Shown here piece by piece: positions 22,891-35,363 of a DNA stretch of 64,000 nt. Below the pieces are notes generated by a model, which saw only the letters and a program-made list of their open reading frames with translations, was not told where the DNA came from and did no database searches. The stretch lies in contig JAODTK010005569.1 of the NCBI GenBank assembly GCA_026419785.1, positions 62,001-126,000 of the forward strand, written 5' to 3'. Positions within the stretch are counted from its first letter, which is position 1; the number at the start of each line of letters is the position of its first letter. The position numbers and the translations under genes are program-made. The DNA comes from Sclerodactyla briareus. Lineage: Eukaryota > Echinodermata > Holothuroidea > Dendrochirotida > Sclerodactylidae.

Positions 22891-23445
22891 TGATATACTT
22901 CCCCGAGCAGAGGATCGAACCTATTCCACGGCCCGGCTAGGGTACAGACCGGGATACTGCGTGCTTCCGTCAGCTGCGAATCCTGCGAATCCTCCACAGG
23001 TACACAGAGAATAAGGCGATGCAGGCTTTTTGGCAGTAACTTTTTGCGGGGGACGGGGGTAGGCCTATTCACGCGCAGACGGCAACCTGCCAATTGCCTA
23101 CCTCTTGTTTGCCTCTGATATTCAAGCGAGAAGGTATAGGTTCTCATGACAAAATTCAATTCGCGAAATTCCCCTGGTACACGAAACTTATTTAAAATCA
23201 TGCAAAAAATAAAACAAACCAGTTCCGATTTGCGATAGTACTAACCAGGGGAGGTGTCAGTAGCCTGGGGCCTATTCATCCAGATTTATTAGAAATGGAG
23301 CGTGCCCCCCCCCCCCCCCTCTGACAAGCAGTTTAAGTTCATGTTTACAAAGGTTTACTTTCAATCTGCAATCACTTCTGCTGCTATCAAATGACCTTTG
23401 ACCTGAACCCGGAAACGAAAGGGTCCTTTCACTGCATTTATACAC
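22890..23445. other. No gene recognised; contains a 15-base C run
   Basis: Non-coding. A C homopolymer occupies about 23305-23319. Minus-strand frames here are chance. Confidence 0.45.
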
Positions 23446-23447
23446 AC

Positions 23448-23533
23448 ACTAATATAATAATAATAGTGATAATAATAAGATTGGTAATATAATAATATAA
23501 TAATAATAATAATCATAATAATCATAATAATAT
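23448..23533. repeat. AAT/ATA trinucleotide microsatellite, interrupted
   Basis: Long run of TAA/TAATAA units with CAT interruptions. Confidence 0.92.
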
Positions 23534-23839
23534 CGCGTTTTCGTATCGTCCACGTCGAAGACATGTATACTCAAAGCGTGTGTTAAGAGATAAACTTCTG
23601 ATCATCAGTAATTGTCACACCCGTAATACTATACAACACCATGCCTCTGAGTGTTTCCCGCCGACGCACCATCTCAGTACGTCAGTTAATGAGAATTTCC
23701 CAAATAGGGTGACATGCACGTTGGTGCTCGGTACTCAGGTTACTCGTTCAAGTCACGTCACAGGGTACCGTGGGTAATTGCGAGGAAACATTCCAGGAGA
23801 CAAGCCTTCAGTGATATGAGTTAGAGACATCTAAGGGGC

Positions 23840-25100
23840 GCATGCAGGACTTGTCAACCTGGGGGCGCGGGTTTCCACTATCTAAGCGGAGCGCAAGCAT
23901 CGGTTGGCGCGAAGTGGAGGTGAAAATGTTGGGGCGGTTACCACCTCCAGTCGGCCGGGAATGGCTCCTCGGGGGGGCCTGAGATGGACTATCTAGACTA
24001 AAACTATCGTTTGGAAAACGATTAATATCGAAAGTGCCTGCTCGTGTGGAATACACTGGAAACAAATATGATCTTTGCACTCTCTGGAATATATTGAATA
24101 TAAAGTGAGGGGTGGTTTTCTTCTCCACATAATATTTACACTTACTAAACCAAACGCCATACGAGTGACAGCATTGATTCATATGCCGTCAAGCCCATAC
24201 AGTATAAGCCCAACACGAAAACAACCTCTCATTCATAGTCACTGATTTGAGTACAATGCCATATATGTTATCTGCCAAAAAAGAAGAGAAAAAGAATGTG
24301 ACAATCGGTTCATGTTGGAATAAATGATGTGTTAGTTTTTGACATGTGCATTCTTCTCCTTCATAACGTACACATTCATATTCAGGCGAGGATGGATGAG
24401 TTCATTCAACAGGGCCTTATCTCTTCAGTCGGACCATTAATGAGGCAAACTGCATCGGGCTTGGCAGCTGCAGCTGAGCTGGGAAACTGCTTACCAAGCA
24501 TGAAAGAAGAAACACGAAACATCGCCTGCAACATCATGCATGATTTCCTTCTTAGGAGCAGTGGTATTTTCCAAAAAGAATCCCCCCCCCACCCCCCCAA
24601 TGCAGTGATAAATCATGGCTCATCCCTGTGCAGATGTTTCTCTGACGTTTCTTCCTTGCGGGTATTTGGATTGCCCCGATCAGGGGCGTTCGATCCAATC
24701 GAAAAGTGTGGGGGTGGGGGGGGGGGGGGCGTGACAGAAAGAATATGTCAGCCAAGTGATTTCAAAACTACACAATTGACGTAAACTGCAGATGGAGCTA
24801 GAGTTTGAACCAACCCCCTTCATTTTAGTATAAATTTGATTAGCAAAGTGACAATGCGTGAATTGAGTACACCATCGTTGTGAGTGTGGATTAAGATTCG
24901 CCGGTTATTTAACGTAACTCATTGCTTGGGACACGAATGTTGAGGAATTGCAGAGATTAGTTAAAATTGTGTTACTTCACTTCAGTGGCGTAGATGGATG
25001 TTTTTTTTTCTGTTTTTTTGTTTTTTCGGGGAGGAGGGGGAGCTACAGTATTTTCTTAGGGTCCGATTACTTTCTAAGCGGAGAGACAGCATCAGTTGGT
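23840..25100. repeat. Two fragments of one dispersed repeat (23.87 and 25.06 kb)
   Basis: CTAAGCGGAG...AGCATCGGTTGG at about 23881-23910 recurs as CTAAGCGGAGAGACAGCATCAGTTGG near 25074-25098. Surrounding sequence is GC-skewed with poly-G runs, including 14 G at 24716-24729. Limits are not clear. Confidence 0.35.
24385..24590 (+). other. Exon-like coding segment of unknown identity
   Basis: An open frame with protein-like composition follows a pyrimidine tract and CATATTCAG, a plausible splice acceptor at about 24384. It includes GLISSVGPLMRQ, AAAELGNC and NIMHDFLL, with mixed hydrophobic and polar residues and little low complexity. It loses protein-like character at a C run near 24582. I do not recognise the family. 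It could be a host exon or part of a transposon ORF. Confidence 0.25.
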
Positions 25101-25429
25101 GAGTGCACAACATATATTTACGAGATATAAGGCCTCCTATATGGTTTAAAAAGGCACTTCCCAATCTCCCTGATTTTTTCACAGCCTTTGTTTGTTTCTT
25201 TTAATAGGGGCGCGCTAGACATTTGAAATGGGAGCATGTATATGATCCGAATAAACTTCGCAAATCTCAAAGTTCATAAATTCAATTGAAGTTTACGAAG
25301 AAGAATCACCATGTTTTGTGGGTACTAAATAGAATTTAGATAAACATTTCCTTTTGCTGCGCCCTACTCTAATGTCTCCTCCCATTCTTCGCCCGAGTTG
25401 CGCTAATTCGAGTTCTCGATCTCAACTCT

Positions 25430-25960
25430 TGATCTCCGGGGAGGGGGGGGGGGGGTATTTATTAAAAGTGGCCACCCAAGCGGAGCACCATCGTCGCCTG
25501 ATGCGGATCGTATTAGGAATATTAGTAGCGGCGGGGCTTATAGTTAGAATCGCGTCTGATAAAGGGTTTCGAGTGTTAAAAGGTTGTAACGTTGTATTAT
25601 TTAGCTGATTCTGGCCGTCGTGGCGCAAAACAAATAATGCGAAGCAGAGTAAGGTCCATCTTTCGTCAAAGGATGGAAACACTAATGTTATGTCGAGATA
25701 ATTGAATTCAACTCATCCTTACAGCGGGATGTGGCGGAATATTTCTACGACATCATAATAAACCCTATGACTTTTCTACCTGATAGCCTGTAGTGGGTGG
25801 GGGCTGGGGGTTATCCATCCGGAAGTGATGATTTGTAACACTGATTGGACCAGCCAAGGGGGGGGGGTAGTGATAAAATTTTGGAACATGCTTTCCGACA
25901 CGATTTATTTGCGTAATATGACTTGCAATAACTCAACGTCTATTTCAGTTTTTCATGTTT
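25430..25960. other. No gene recognised; G homopolymers
   Basis: G runs at 25443-25455 and 25858-25867. Otherwise nothing recognisable. Confidence 0.4.
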
Positions 25961-25964
25961 CTCT

Positions 25965-26118
25965 TGTATATTCCACCCACCTACCGTTTCTCATTCCTCT
26001 TCCCTTTTCATCTTTTTCTTCTCCCTTTATTACCTTTCCTCTCTCTCCCTCTTTTTCTTTGTCTCTCACCCCTTCTTCTTCTTCACTTTCTTGTCCTTTT
26101 CTCCCTCTCTCTAACCCG
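25965..26118. repeat. Polypyrimidine tract (CT-rich), about 150 bp
   Basis: The plus strand is nearly all C and T here, with TCTTTCTC/CTCCCT words, giving low-complexity frames in several phases. Confidence 0.85.
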
Positions 26119-26279
26119 GGGGCTGCGCGCTCCAAAGCCACACCCTTCCACCTGGCTACGAGCCTGGTTCAATAAAATCTTCCGTATTGACAGCGTTGTC
26201 GAAATCCTACGAAAAGTGACGATTTGAACACCATATTCTGTTCACTATCGCGACCCCAATCGCCAGTTGATTAATAGCA

Positions 26280-27070
26280 GGCAGAGGCAATAGGGCCACC
26301 ATATCGGTTGTCGCGTAGACGGGCCTAATCGCTCCGTGGATTCCCCCCGCTCCGGCGAAATCCCTCCATCTCTCACATATTAGTCGCTTGCAAACGCGCT
26401 TGCTTGCAAAAATGAGAAGGAAAGCCTCTTCAACATTCTGTGTGTTTATTCTTACAAGTATCACTGACTGTCCACATTGTAGAATTGATGTTTGATTGAT
26501 GCCAATAATTAAGTAGCTAGTATCCCATACAATTATATACCAGCAACCACACTATATAATTGGCAACTGAGAGCTCGTTGATACACGAGAAATTGGTAAT
26601 GGAGTTAATGGGTATAACACAACCTGCAAAGTTGCAGTGGTCGCCCTCATTTCGCGGCCGGTTTAGGGCAAATCGTCTCATAGTAATAACCGGAAAATAG
26701 CTGCAGTATCAGCCATAGTCGGCTCATGTACAGTACAGTAGTGTAGCGTGTTTGATTTAGTGCGTTAGCGTGGATGACGAGAGATATAACCACCTTCCAG
26801 GATATTAGCGCTGGGGCGAATGAGGGTCGCGGTGTAGATGCTGTTACAAATTCACCAGGGCAGGCAACCCCAAGACAGAAAGACTAAACGACATCATCCA
26901 CCCGGTTTGTAGGGAGAATGGCTTCATTAGGTCCGCGGCGGACGCGCGGACATAAAAACGGAGAAGCCAAGGAGAACCGAGGCGAAACGCTGGACCATCA
27001 GCACTTGGACGGTATGACCCTTGCCTATACAGGCGATGCCGGGTTCGTCCTTTGATTATTAGTATCATAG
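26280..27070 (+). repeat. Dispersed repeat of about 0.8 kb, copy 2
   Basis: Partner of 11455-12300. Landmarks in the same order: GGGCCACCATATCGGTTG near 26294, ACCTGCAAAGTT near 26620, GGAGAAGCCAAGGAGAACCG near 26959 and GGTATGACCCT near 27010. The words GAGAGGCAATAGGGCC at 38333 hint at a third, truncated copy. Confidence 0.5.
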
Positions 27071-28930
27071 CGATGAACGGCTACTCAAGAACACGTCTTT
27101 TACGGGCGTGTGTGCGTGCGTGTTCTTGCATATGTGTTTATATGACCTGTATGTAGGGCTACGTATATAATTCGGTGAAATGTTATTTTTTTTATTTTCC
27201 TATTTATCATAAGATCGTCCACAATCAACCTGGATCGATCCAGGGGCATTAATTGAAATGATAATGTTGATCGGCCACAATCGACTGTTGAAATTTCGAT
27301 TTTATGCATACCAATTTATTACGGATTATCAGCACAGTCATGATTCAAACTTTCACTCAATTGACATGAGTGGCCTATCCCCCCCCCCCCCTCCCCATTC
27401 CCCCCCCCTTCCCCTGATTTCCCCGTTAGTCTAATCCTGATTCCTGATTAACAAGAAAAGTAATGACTCATATATGATATACTTCAGTTTATCTCGGTTT
27501 CCGGACAGTAACATGCGCCCTAAGGCTGGGATTCCATAGATGCGTTATGCGTTATCCGGGCTCGATGTGAAAAATCATATTTACGAAAAACGCGAAACGT
27601 TGGTTTCAGAAGAGAAGGAGAAAACACTCTATTGTATGCGAAAAGACCGTAAAAAGCAGAAACAGAAGCCCATGTATTTTTCATTTCTTGGCTTTTTTAG
27701 GAAGACTACGACCATGGAATTCATTTGGGGTGATTAAGCATCCGCATAACGCATTAGTACATGTGCTTATTTCGCTTTCAGCGTTAGTATGCCTTAATTT
27801 AGAATTTTTGGCTTCCGCGGAACAATATATATCTTTCGCAAACTAAATAGAAACATACGTTAAACCCTAGCCCTTTGCTCAGTTCAATTAAATGGCGATT
27901 TTCACATACGCATACGCAGCTATGGAATCCTAGCCGAAGACCTGCCCCGACTTGATTAGTTGCTCCCAGATACCAGTTCATTCTCGTTGAAAATGGTCAG
28001 GTTATTAACGTTAATGAGGATGGGCGAACAATGCGCATTGACTGGACTTTAATAGGAATCGGGAAGGTCCGGGGCAGTTAATTCGAACCCAGCGCGACTT
28101 CAGTTCCTTGAAAGTAACAAGTTTCATATAAATAAAATAAAAAAAAGTAAAAAAAAAAGTAGCTACTCAGTCCATTTATTGGGGCTCGATAGTATTTCAG
28201 TTGGGGGGGGTGTAACCTGCCCGCGTTTGTTCATTTTAACCAAAGAATAAAACGGGCCTTGACAAGGCCTATGACCGGTAAACTGCGCTGTACATTTGAA
28301 TACTCAGTGGGTTGCGATGCCCATTAATATTGAAAAGAATTCCGGCCCAAAACCCCCTCCCCCCTCCCTACGGAGCGGGCCGAACGCAGCGGCGTCGGAA
28401 GCAAACTCATGGTATCCAGAGTGGGATATAATTACGATCAATAACTGGACTAAGTTTACGTTTTTTGTTCTGGTTTGAATAGAAATGTGAATGCAAAACT
28501 CTCTGCATCTCAAAATGATTGACAGGCCTTCAAGAATGAATTGAATATGATTCCCACACGGAGTTGCTCGGCAATCGGCATCTGAGAGACATTTTGATTA
28601 GGCCTCAATGTCCACATGAGCCACGTTTTCATGAGCAAGCACAATGCGCTCACTCCCACTGCAAATCGCTCGTACTAGGTATCCAGAAAGCCCACCACCA
28701 CTCCTTCCCGACTTGTATGTGGACGTCCACGTCGCTAACTTTTGACTTAGGTTTTCAATGTTCTGCAGGAACTAATGACCGATAACTTTCAAATCAATGA
28801 ATTAGAAGAAAAAAAAAAATCCCCCAAACATGTTCCGTTCCTCGACGACACCTACAGAATGCCAAAAGGATCCTTATTCCCAAGAATATTTTAATTTCCC
28901 ATGCATTACCAAGTATTGTCAAGCTAGAGT
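27070..28930. other. No gene recognised
   Basis: AT-rich non-coding DNA with a 13-base C run at 27379-27391 and a shorter G run at 28203. The longest frames on both strands carry no motif. Confidence 0.45.
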
Positions 28931-28935
28931 GGGCG

Positions 28936-29290
28936 CGGATGTGTGTGCCGCATTGGATGCAATGTGCATTCATTGTATGAAGATCGCAACTGTAGGATAA
29001 CTTGCTTTACACTGGCACTACGCGGATGTTGATAGAGGAGGTTGTAGTTCGAAAGGTTAACAAATGCAAGAAACATGCTACCAAGTGATTTTGCCAGAGC
29101 GAGTGTGGCGCGATTCGTGTGTGACTCATTGGATGCAATGTGCCAAACATTGTATAAAGATCGCAAATGTAGGATATATTGAGGATAACTTGTACGGACT
29201 GGCAGTCACACGGAGTTGGTATAGAGAAGGGTTCAAAAGCGTTATCGAAAGAAATGCTAAGAAACAGTTGTGCGGACCTTACAACAAGGT
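28936..29290 (+). repeat. Tandem duplication, two units of about 176 bp
   Basis: CATTGGATGCAATGTGC, followed by ATTGTAT and AGATCGCAA.TGTAGGAT, recurs about 178 bases later (28952 and 29130). Matching continues through TTG.TATAGAG and a region with AAATGC.AAGAAAC. The unit is diverged and non-coding. Confidence 0.75.
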
Positions 29291-30432
29291 TGCCGGAAAA
29301 CGCCCGCGTGCGGACTAGACTAAACGAACGTTACATGGGGGTAACTCGTCAGCCCCCTGTTGAGCTGTATGTGGTCATTGGTCTGAACCGGGTCGTCCTG
29401 CAAACGTTTTACACTACCTGGGTGTATTTACCTGAACTTAGCTTGTGCTGAGGCGATGATGAACCTCAGAAGTATATAATGATAGAATCGGAATCCATTC
29501 CTATCGATATACAGGCAACGGGGGACTGTGTCGTCGGGTTCTCTGTGTCCAAGTAACAAGTCGCACCTCCGTGAAATAGGACGGCTATCATATTATCACC
29601 ATGGATGTGAAGTGAATTGTTGTTCGAATCGTATTCAGTATCATGCTAAGGGCTACCCGATAGGTTATCGGTACATTTACTCACTGCTCTATTTAACTAG
29701 AAGGATGTTACGAACGACAGTGTTCGTCTAATCTGACTGGTTAGAAACACTTACCTTCAGGAGATATAGCAAGTAGTCCTACCGTGAAGCTGATCTCTTA
29801 GCAATTTCTATATTTTGTGTATATATTTAGTGCACGTCAAAATGTGGACAAAACCATTCCGAAGATTTTTAGGAATCATTGCAAACACTTCATTACTTTA
29901 TTAAAGTTTATCAACTTTATTCATGTCCTCTATTACGCACCACGAGCTAACCATGTAGTAATCTATTGTTTAATATCAATGATGAAAAACAACAATCCGT
30001 GGAAATGATCACTGGGGCGAAACATATACATTTGGTGCGTTGGCCGGTTTCTTTCTCGAAAATTAGCGGACTATCACCCTTGTCTCAAAGAATTTAAGAT
30101 CTGAGTGCTGTATCTTGCCTGAAGTTCTCTAGGTAGCGAAACGATGGAATTCATTCGCGAACGTATCATGTCCTCGACTATTTCAAAGGCTGACTGAATG
30201 GACCTTTAAGGGATTATGGTATTGCACTGATTGAAACAGACCAGAAAAGATTGAAATGAGATTGTCTCATTTTCCGTCCATAACTAAGCTTTACCATAGT
30301 ACAGCAATGAATACAGCAACATAAGAAACAGTTAAATTGATTATAAAAATTGTCGCAACACAAAGTCAGTGCAGCACTGGCGGTAGCTAGGTGGCAAGCG
30401 ACGAACACAGAACAGACATATAATAGGAGTAG
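29290..30432. other. No gene recognised
   Basis: Non-coding AT-rich sequence with only short chance frames. Confidence 0.4.
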
Positions 30433-31199
30433 TTAGGACCCGATTTGAGCAGGAGGGGGACAAGCCGGATAATAAAAGCACCATTTTTTCACATGCTCTC
30501 CGTACCATAGCTCTGAATTGTGATGGGAAGCCACCTTCATCATGATGGCGGATGGCGGCCATCGGTGGATTTCCAAAGATGGCCGCCATGTAAAGTCTAT
30601 ACATTTCAATATCTCAGCTTCCAAGTTAGAAGGCCAATCTTGGTTTAGAATATACATTTTATGGTCAAGGAATTGCAATGAAGGTATTAGAAGTCACCGG
30701 TGACCATTTGTTGGCAAATTCCAAACAATCGGTCATTCTAGGCAATATATCTATAAACTCGAGTCTTAATGAAACCCACGCAAAAAACAAATCAATTAAT
30801 GTTTACCAAAAAAACTACACCCCCATGAAGTTGAGAAAGGTTATTTGAAAGAGGACAAAAAGGGATTACTTTCCAACGTATTCATGTTAGGAGCGTCGAT
30901 GTTTGTCAAAATTCTCAGGAAAGCCTGGATAAAGTTCAGACCTTTGGCTTGACCTTGAAGTTCACCGTTCAGTAACTCCGATTTCCACAAAAGTATTACC
31001 CTGCCAAATAAAACAGGAAATTGACACCAACTTGCCGCACCCTGGACAAGTTTCAGGGCTATGGTATTATGGGGATATGGATTTATGAGAAAAAAACATT
31101 TGAAAAACCGCCCCTTATTGCTGATTCTGGTAAAAAAAGGGGGGGGGGGTCGCTTAAAGCCATAAGTCAACAAGCTTCACCCGATCCCACATTTTTGTT
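30433..31199 (-). repeat. Left terminal inverted repeat of the 5.7-kb element
   Basis: Read in reverse, it shares with the right arm: GTGGGATCGGGTGAAGC, a C homopolymer, CAATGTTTTTTCTCATAAA-type sequence, GAGAATTTTGACAAA, ACATGAATAC, and GGAGAGCATGTG near the outer end. It contains no gene. The two arms differ by many substitutions and small indels, so the insertion is old. Confidence 0.8.
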
Positions 31200-31329
31200 G
31201 ATTTTAAAAGACATGCTCACTGGCCCAAAGACCATCCTGTTTAGCTGTAAGGAGAGAGCCCCAACTAGCAACTCTCGACATTCATTGGAAAGTTACGAAC
31301 CACCTTTGCCCTTCATATAGGAATAGTGT

Positions 31330-34300
31330 CCACACGCAGGATCAGGTCAAAGAAGTTGATTACTCAGCTATATGAGTTGGGCCTCAGTGTAAGCTATGAT
31401 CGGGTTGTTGAACTTGGGACGTCAGCGGGCTACTGCCGTCTGTTGGGATCATGGTGAAGAAGGAGTTGTCGTGTCCCGCCTGCTACGTAAAGGGCTCTTC
31501 ATCGTGAGTGCCCTAGACAACCTGATCTAAAACCCATCGAGACCCACAAGCCAAAGGGTCCTCCATGACACAGGCATCAGTCTCTTTCAGATCCCCCCAA
31601 GTCCAATTTGGGTTTTGGGACACTTCCAGGATAGAATAGGGGATGCCCTGCCAGAAACAGAGGGAGAGATACGGTTGCCTGACAAATTCCCCACCGTGCC
31701 AAGCGTTGCACTCATGAGGCAAATGTGGCTGTTCCACGGAACCATCGATTAGAGCTGCTGGGGCACACCTGGGGCACATTGAAAGAGAATTTTGTTCGAG
31801 TATCACTCAAGCTGATCGAAAAGGAGCGTTAGACAAGGGGACATTTGGCTGGTAGCCTTACCACGATCCTCTACAAGGAGTATCAGATGATTTAAGCTGA
31901 CTCTCTCAAGCTCTTGCCAAGATCTATGAGAAGGCTGCCCACGGCTCCCATGATCAAGGATGGGATGGATGTACAGCCGAAGCCACACAGTTTCGGAATC
32001 CTACAAGATCCCAGTAATGGTTGTGGATACACCAGCCTCTCCTGTACCGCAGACTGGCCAAGTTTGTTGCCGCCCCCGGCTGGACGTACCGTCGCGCACC
32101 CAACACACATGGAATGGAGGCTAACGTGTGCGCTTGTCGATGTTGTGCTGGGGCTGTTGCCCTTCATATCGAAATGGCCTCAGTGGAAGTACATCGGAGA
32201 GTCGGCGACTAACTGGTGCGTAGCCTCGTTCCCACTACCGGCTGGCTGTATGCCCAGACGGGGACCCAGCATGATTTTTTGCTAGCTGCAGAGTGACTCG
32301 CGTAAGGGCGGATATGCCGCGGTTCGCGTCGCATTCGCGCCCCACACGGGCAGCCCGTCAGAAAGACGTGCCATCGCTCCAAGTCCCACAAGAGCGCATA
32401 GGATTCAAGACCTTCCCAGCTCTAGAATTCAAGACATGGTCCCCCAGCTGCACACACCCTATTGGTCTGGATCCCTCTGCCGACGCGCACGTCAGCAGAG
32501 GTGGGCGCGTCCGTGTTCACGCTCTGATACTGGCATTGGCAAGAGTCTGCACTAGCGAGGACAGGATGCCTTCTTGGCACTGCCACCGCTCCTTACAACG
32601 CCCGGGTCGTTACGGCCCTCACCTAGATAATGATTCACAAGAGTCCAAACTATGTAAGTATGATCCGTTGAGAACAATGCGAAATTTTTGCGGTGCTTGC
32701 AAATTCGTGCGGGTCATCTAAACACACACGTCGAGCTCAACTTACAACAGCCCAGCCTCATGGTTGGCTATTCATGGTCCACTATAGTCGTGACTCATTG
32801 ACCCGTGCATCTTCGTGGTGCCCATGCCCTCAATTGGGTGTGTCTTAGCCTTCTGTGCGAATCTTACGCCAGCGAAACTTTTCCCCTCGTAGGCCGGGGG
32901 TCCCTGGTCATGGGATGCCTGGTACGTATGCCCGGTGACATGGGGGTGGTCACCCGCTGGACGCCTCAGCGGCTCCTTGCGGGGTCTTGCCCACTCATTC
33001 AGGGAGCTGGACTTGGTTTTGAAGAGCGTCGGTGTTTCCTTTTCCCTTTGCTTTTTTATTTTCTTTGTTGTCTTGCTCCCCGCTCTTTTCTTTTGTTCGT
33101 CCCCTTTTTTCCGTATTTTTTTGGTGACTTCTCTTCTTTTTCTTTTTATCCTTTCTCCTTATTTGTTCTTTGTATCTGCCGTCGTGTTTTTGTCCTTCTT
33201 TACCTATCCTCTCTGTTCTGGTCCCCTTACTTGACTTTTTCCTATTGCGTGCTTTCCTGTTGCTCTTTCCTCTTTTGTCTTTTTGTTTTTTTTTCCTTTT
33301 TTCTGTTTTTTTTTTTTTTTTTCTGCGCTCCGGTCTTTTTGTGCTTTTTTCTGTTCTTCCGCTCTCTTAGTCTGTCGGATGCGAACCTCCACTCCGCCCT
33401 TTGGTTCTGAGCTCTCGCTTCTTCTTTTCATTTTGGTCCGTCTTTTCTTTCTCTTTGTTCTTTATTGTGCCTGCATCTCTATTTTCTTTTTTACCCCACG
33501 CTTCTTTCCCGCTTTTCGGAGTCTAGTTTACTTCGACTTGTCTGCGCGATACCTCTTCTCGTCGTCTTTCCTCTAGCCCTAATGCGCGCCGAGCGTGCAG
33601 TCCTCCCGGCCTGATAGTAGTGCTTGTCAGCGCTAGTCGGGCGATCAGTGCCTCAGCATTGTCATTAACTCTCGAACTCCCATAGAACTTGCTGGGCACA
33701 AATCCACCACACGAAATGTGGATTGACGAGATTGTGGTCAAGACAGTCCGAACTATAGAATCAGTGGGCGGGGATCAGACAACAAGTACCATAAGCATGA
33801 CAGCGGACCCGCACACGCTCCATTCACGATCCCATCAAAAAGGACTCACTGCCACTCTTCAGATACCCAACACACAAGACCAAGACCAAGCAGACAGGGC
33901 AGATCTCCGATGCTGTGGATGATGGGCACTCTCTCTCGAATATATAGTTAGCAACACCGAGAAGGGGACATGGGCGCCTTCTTTAAGTATAAAAAACATC
34001 CCATACCCTCCCTCTGTATCTGACAGATAGGGAAACAACGGCTGGGAAAGAAGTCAGATCTGCTTCCTGTTCTGACACAGAAGACACAGCCGGAGCCACA
34101 GTTAGTTTTGTTGTCAAAGTACTCGACGGTGCTGCTGCTGTGGTGCACATCCTGTCCACTACCAACATTACAACATTTTGACGAATATGGGTTTTTGTTC
34201 CACACATAATGAAAAACAACTGGGGAGGAACTATGAAAGAGTTGATGTGTCTGGATACTACTTCACCAGCAGCATAAATGAGTCAACAAGAGAGAAGCGA

Positions 34301-35362
34301 GGCAAAGGGATACGACGGAAGTTGGTTGGTCAGAACAAGCTGCCAGGAATGCTAGGTTTCAGGCGTGACCCTATAAACAAGCAAGAATTCTTTGCCTTCC
34401 TTTCAAGTAACATTGCATCATGATGGCAGTTGGCAAACAGGTCTGCATAAGCTGGAATCCGAGTGGTCGCACGAGAACAGCCAATCTCTGACCCATTGCA
34501 ACATGAAGAGGCCGACACCAGGATACTGATTAACCTGCTTGATGCCCTGGAGCATGGCTGTTCTATATACAGCTTAGGTACGCCTGTGGATACGGATGTT
34601 GTTGTTGTCTCATCGGCAAGTTCCATGCCCGGCTCACCAAGTATCCGTGCAGACCTCGTCGCTTTGGCACTAGCAAGAACTACAAATATCTTCATATAAA
34701 TACCATATGCCATGGTATGAGGCAAGAAGCCAGCACTAACCCTGTTTCACGTACACAGCTGTGACCAAACCTCAGCATTCTGCGAGAAGGGGAAGAAATC
34801 AGCATGGGAGGCTTGGAAATCCTACCCCGAGGTCACCGAGGCGTTCAACTACATGAGCGGATCGCACACTATCGTGACCATAGATACCCACATTTCACTT
34901 TTGGGAGGAAGCGTTATTTTTTCATAGTCTTACACAGCTCCCGTAGGGGATGTGTGTTAAAGATGACGGTCTTCCTTTACGACAAAACAAAAGTGATCTG
35001 AAATCTGTCAATGAAGCACAGCGAGAGTTGTTCGGCCTAAGAAAAACAAAACAATGGAACATATTCACCAAATCAAGTTCACCGCTGCAGCACTCGAAGC
35101 GAGTTGCCTATCAGGCTGGGATCTGGGCGACATTCTGAACTGGCCAGCAGCCGACCACCAGTCCAGAAGGCAGTGAGCAGTGACAGTAGATAGAGACAGC
35201 AGGTTAGGCTTCCTGTGTGGAGCATTCTACCGATGGTTCGAAAAGCCCAGTGCACTGGGTCAAAGTGCGTCGCCAAGCGCGAGGGGCTGTGGTGCAAGGT
35301 CCTTCATGCAAAAAAGGCGCACGCGAATGAACAGAGCTTGCAGTTGCAAAAGCGACAGGTAT
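31330..35362 (+). pseudogene. Long decayed ORF of an uncharacterised invertebrate family (PIN/FEN-like segment, Cys-rich tail); candidate transposase
   Basis: Many short plus-strand blocks match, in order, a family of roughly 1000-1300 residues that is highly multiplied in marine invertebrates. Blocks: LYELGLSVSYDRV (31360-31400); HDTGISLFQIP (31560-31600); a HIEMAS block at 32165-32182; DEIVVKTVRTIESVG near 33725-33770; TREKRGKGIRRK near 34290; HEEADTRIL at 34502-34528; VDTDVVVV at 34586-34609; KSAWEAWK near 34795; QHSKRVAYQAGIW near 35088-35128; and a Cys/Lys-rich tail at 35220-35360. The Glu-Ala-Asp and Asp-Thr-Asp blocks resemble acidic clusters of PIN/FEN nucleases. A pyrimidine tract interrupts the ORF at 33030-33560. 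Frames shift repeatedly, so the copy is dead. The transposase role is inferred from the inverted repeats. Confidence 0.72.
33028..33560. repeat. Polypyrimidine tract, about 530 bp, inside the candidate transposase ORF
   Basis: Plus strand almost entirely C and T, with TTTTTCTTTT words and a T run near 33307-33321. It opens long low-complexity Phe/Leu/Ser frames that are not real proteins. It lies between the family blocks near 33020 and 33725, so it looks like an insertion or expansion. Confidence 0.9.
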
Positions 35363-35363
35363 G

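Noticed and set aside
31513-32167. Minus-strand frames of 97 and 91 residues
   Set aside because: They lie opposite clear plus-strand family blocks of the candidate transposase and are shadows.
32805-33576. Long plus-strand frames rich in Phe, Leu and Ser
   Set aside because: Mostly low-complexity translation of the pyrimidine tract; not a protein.
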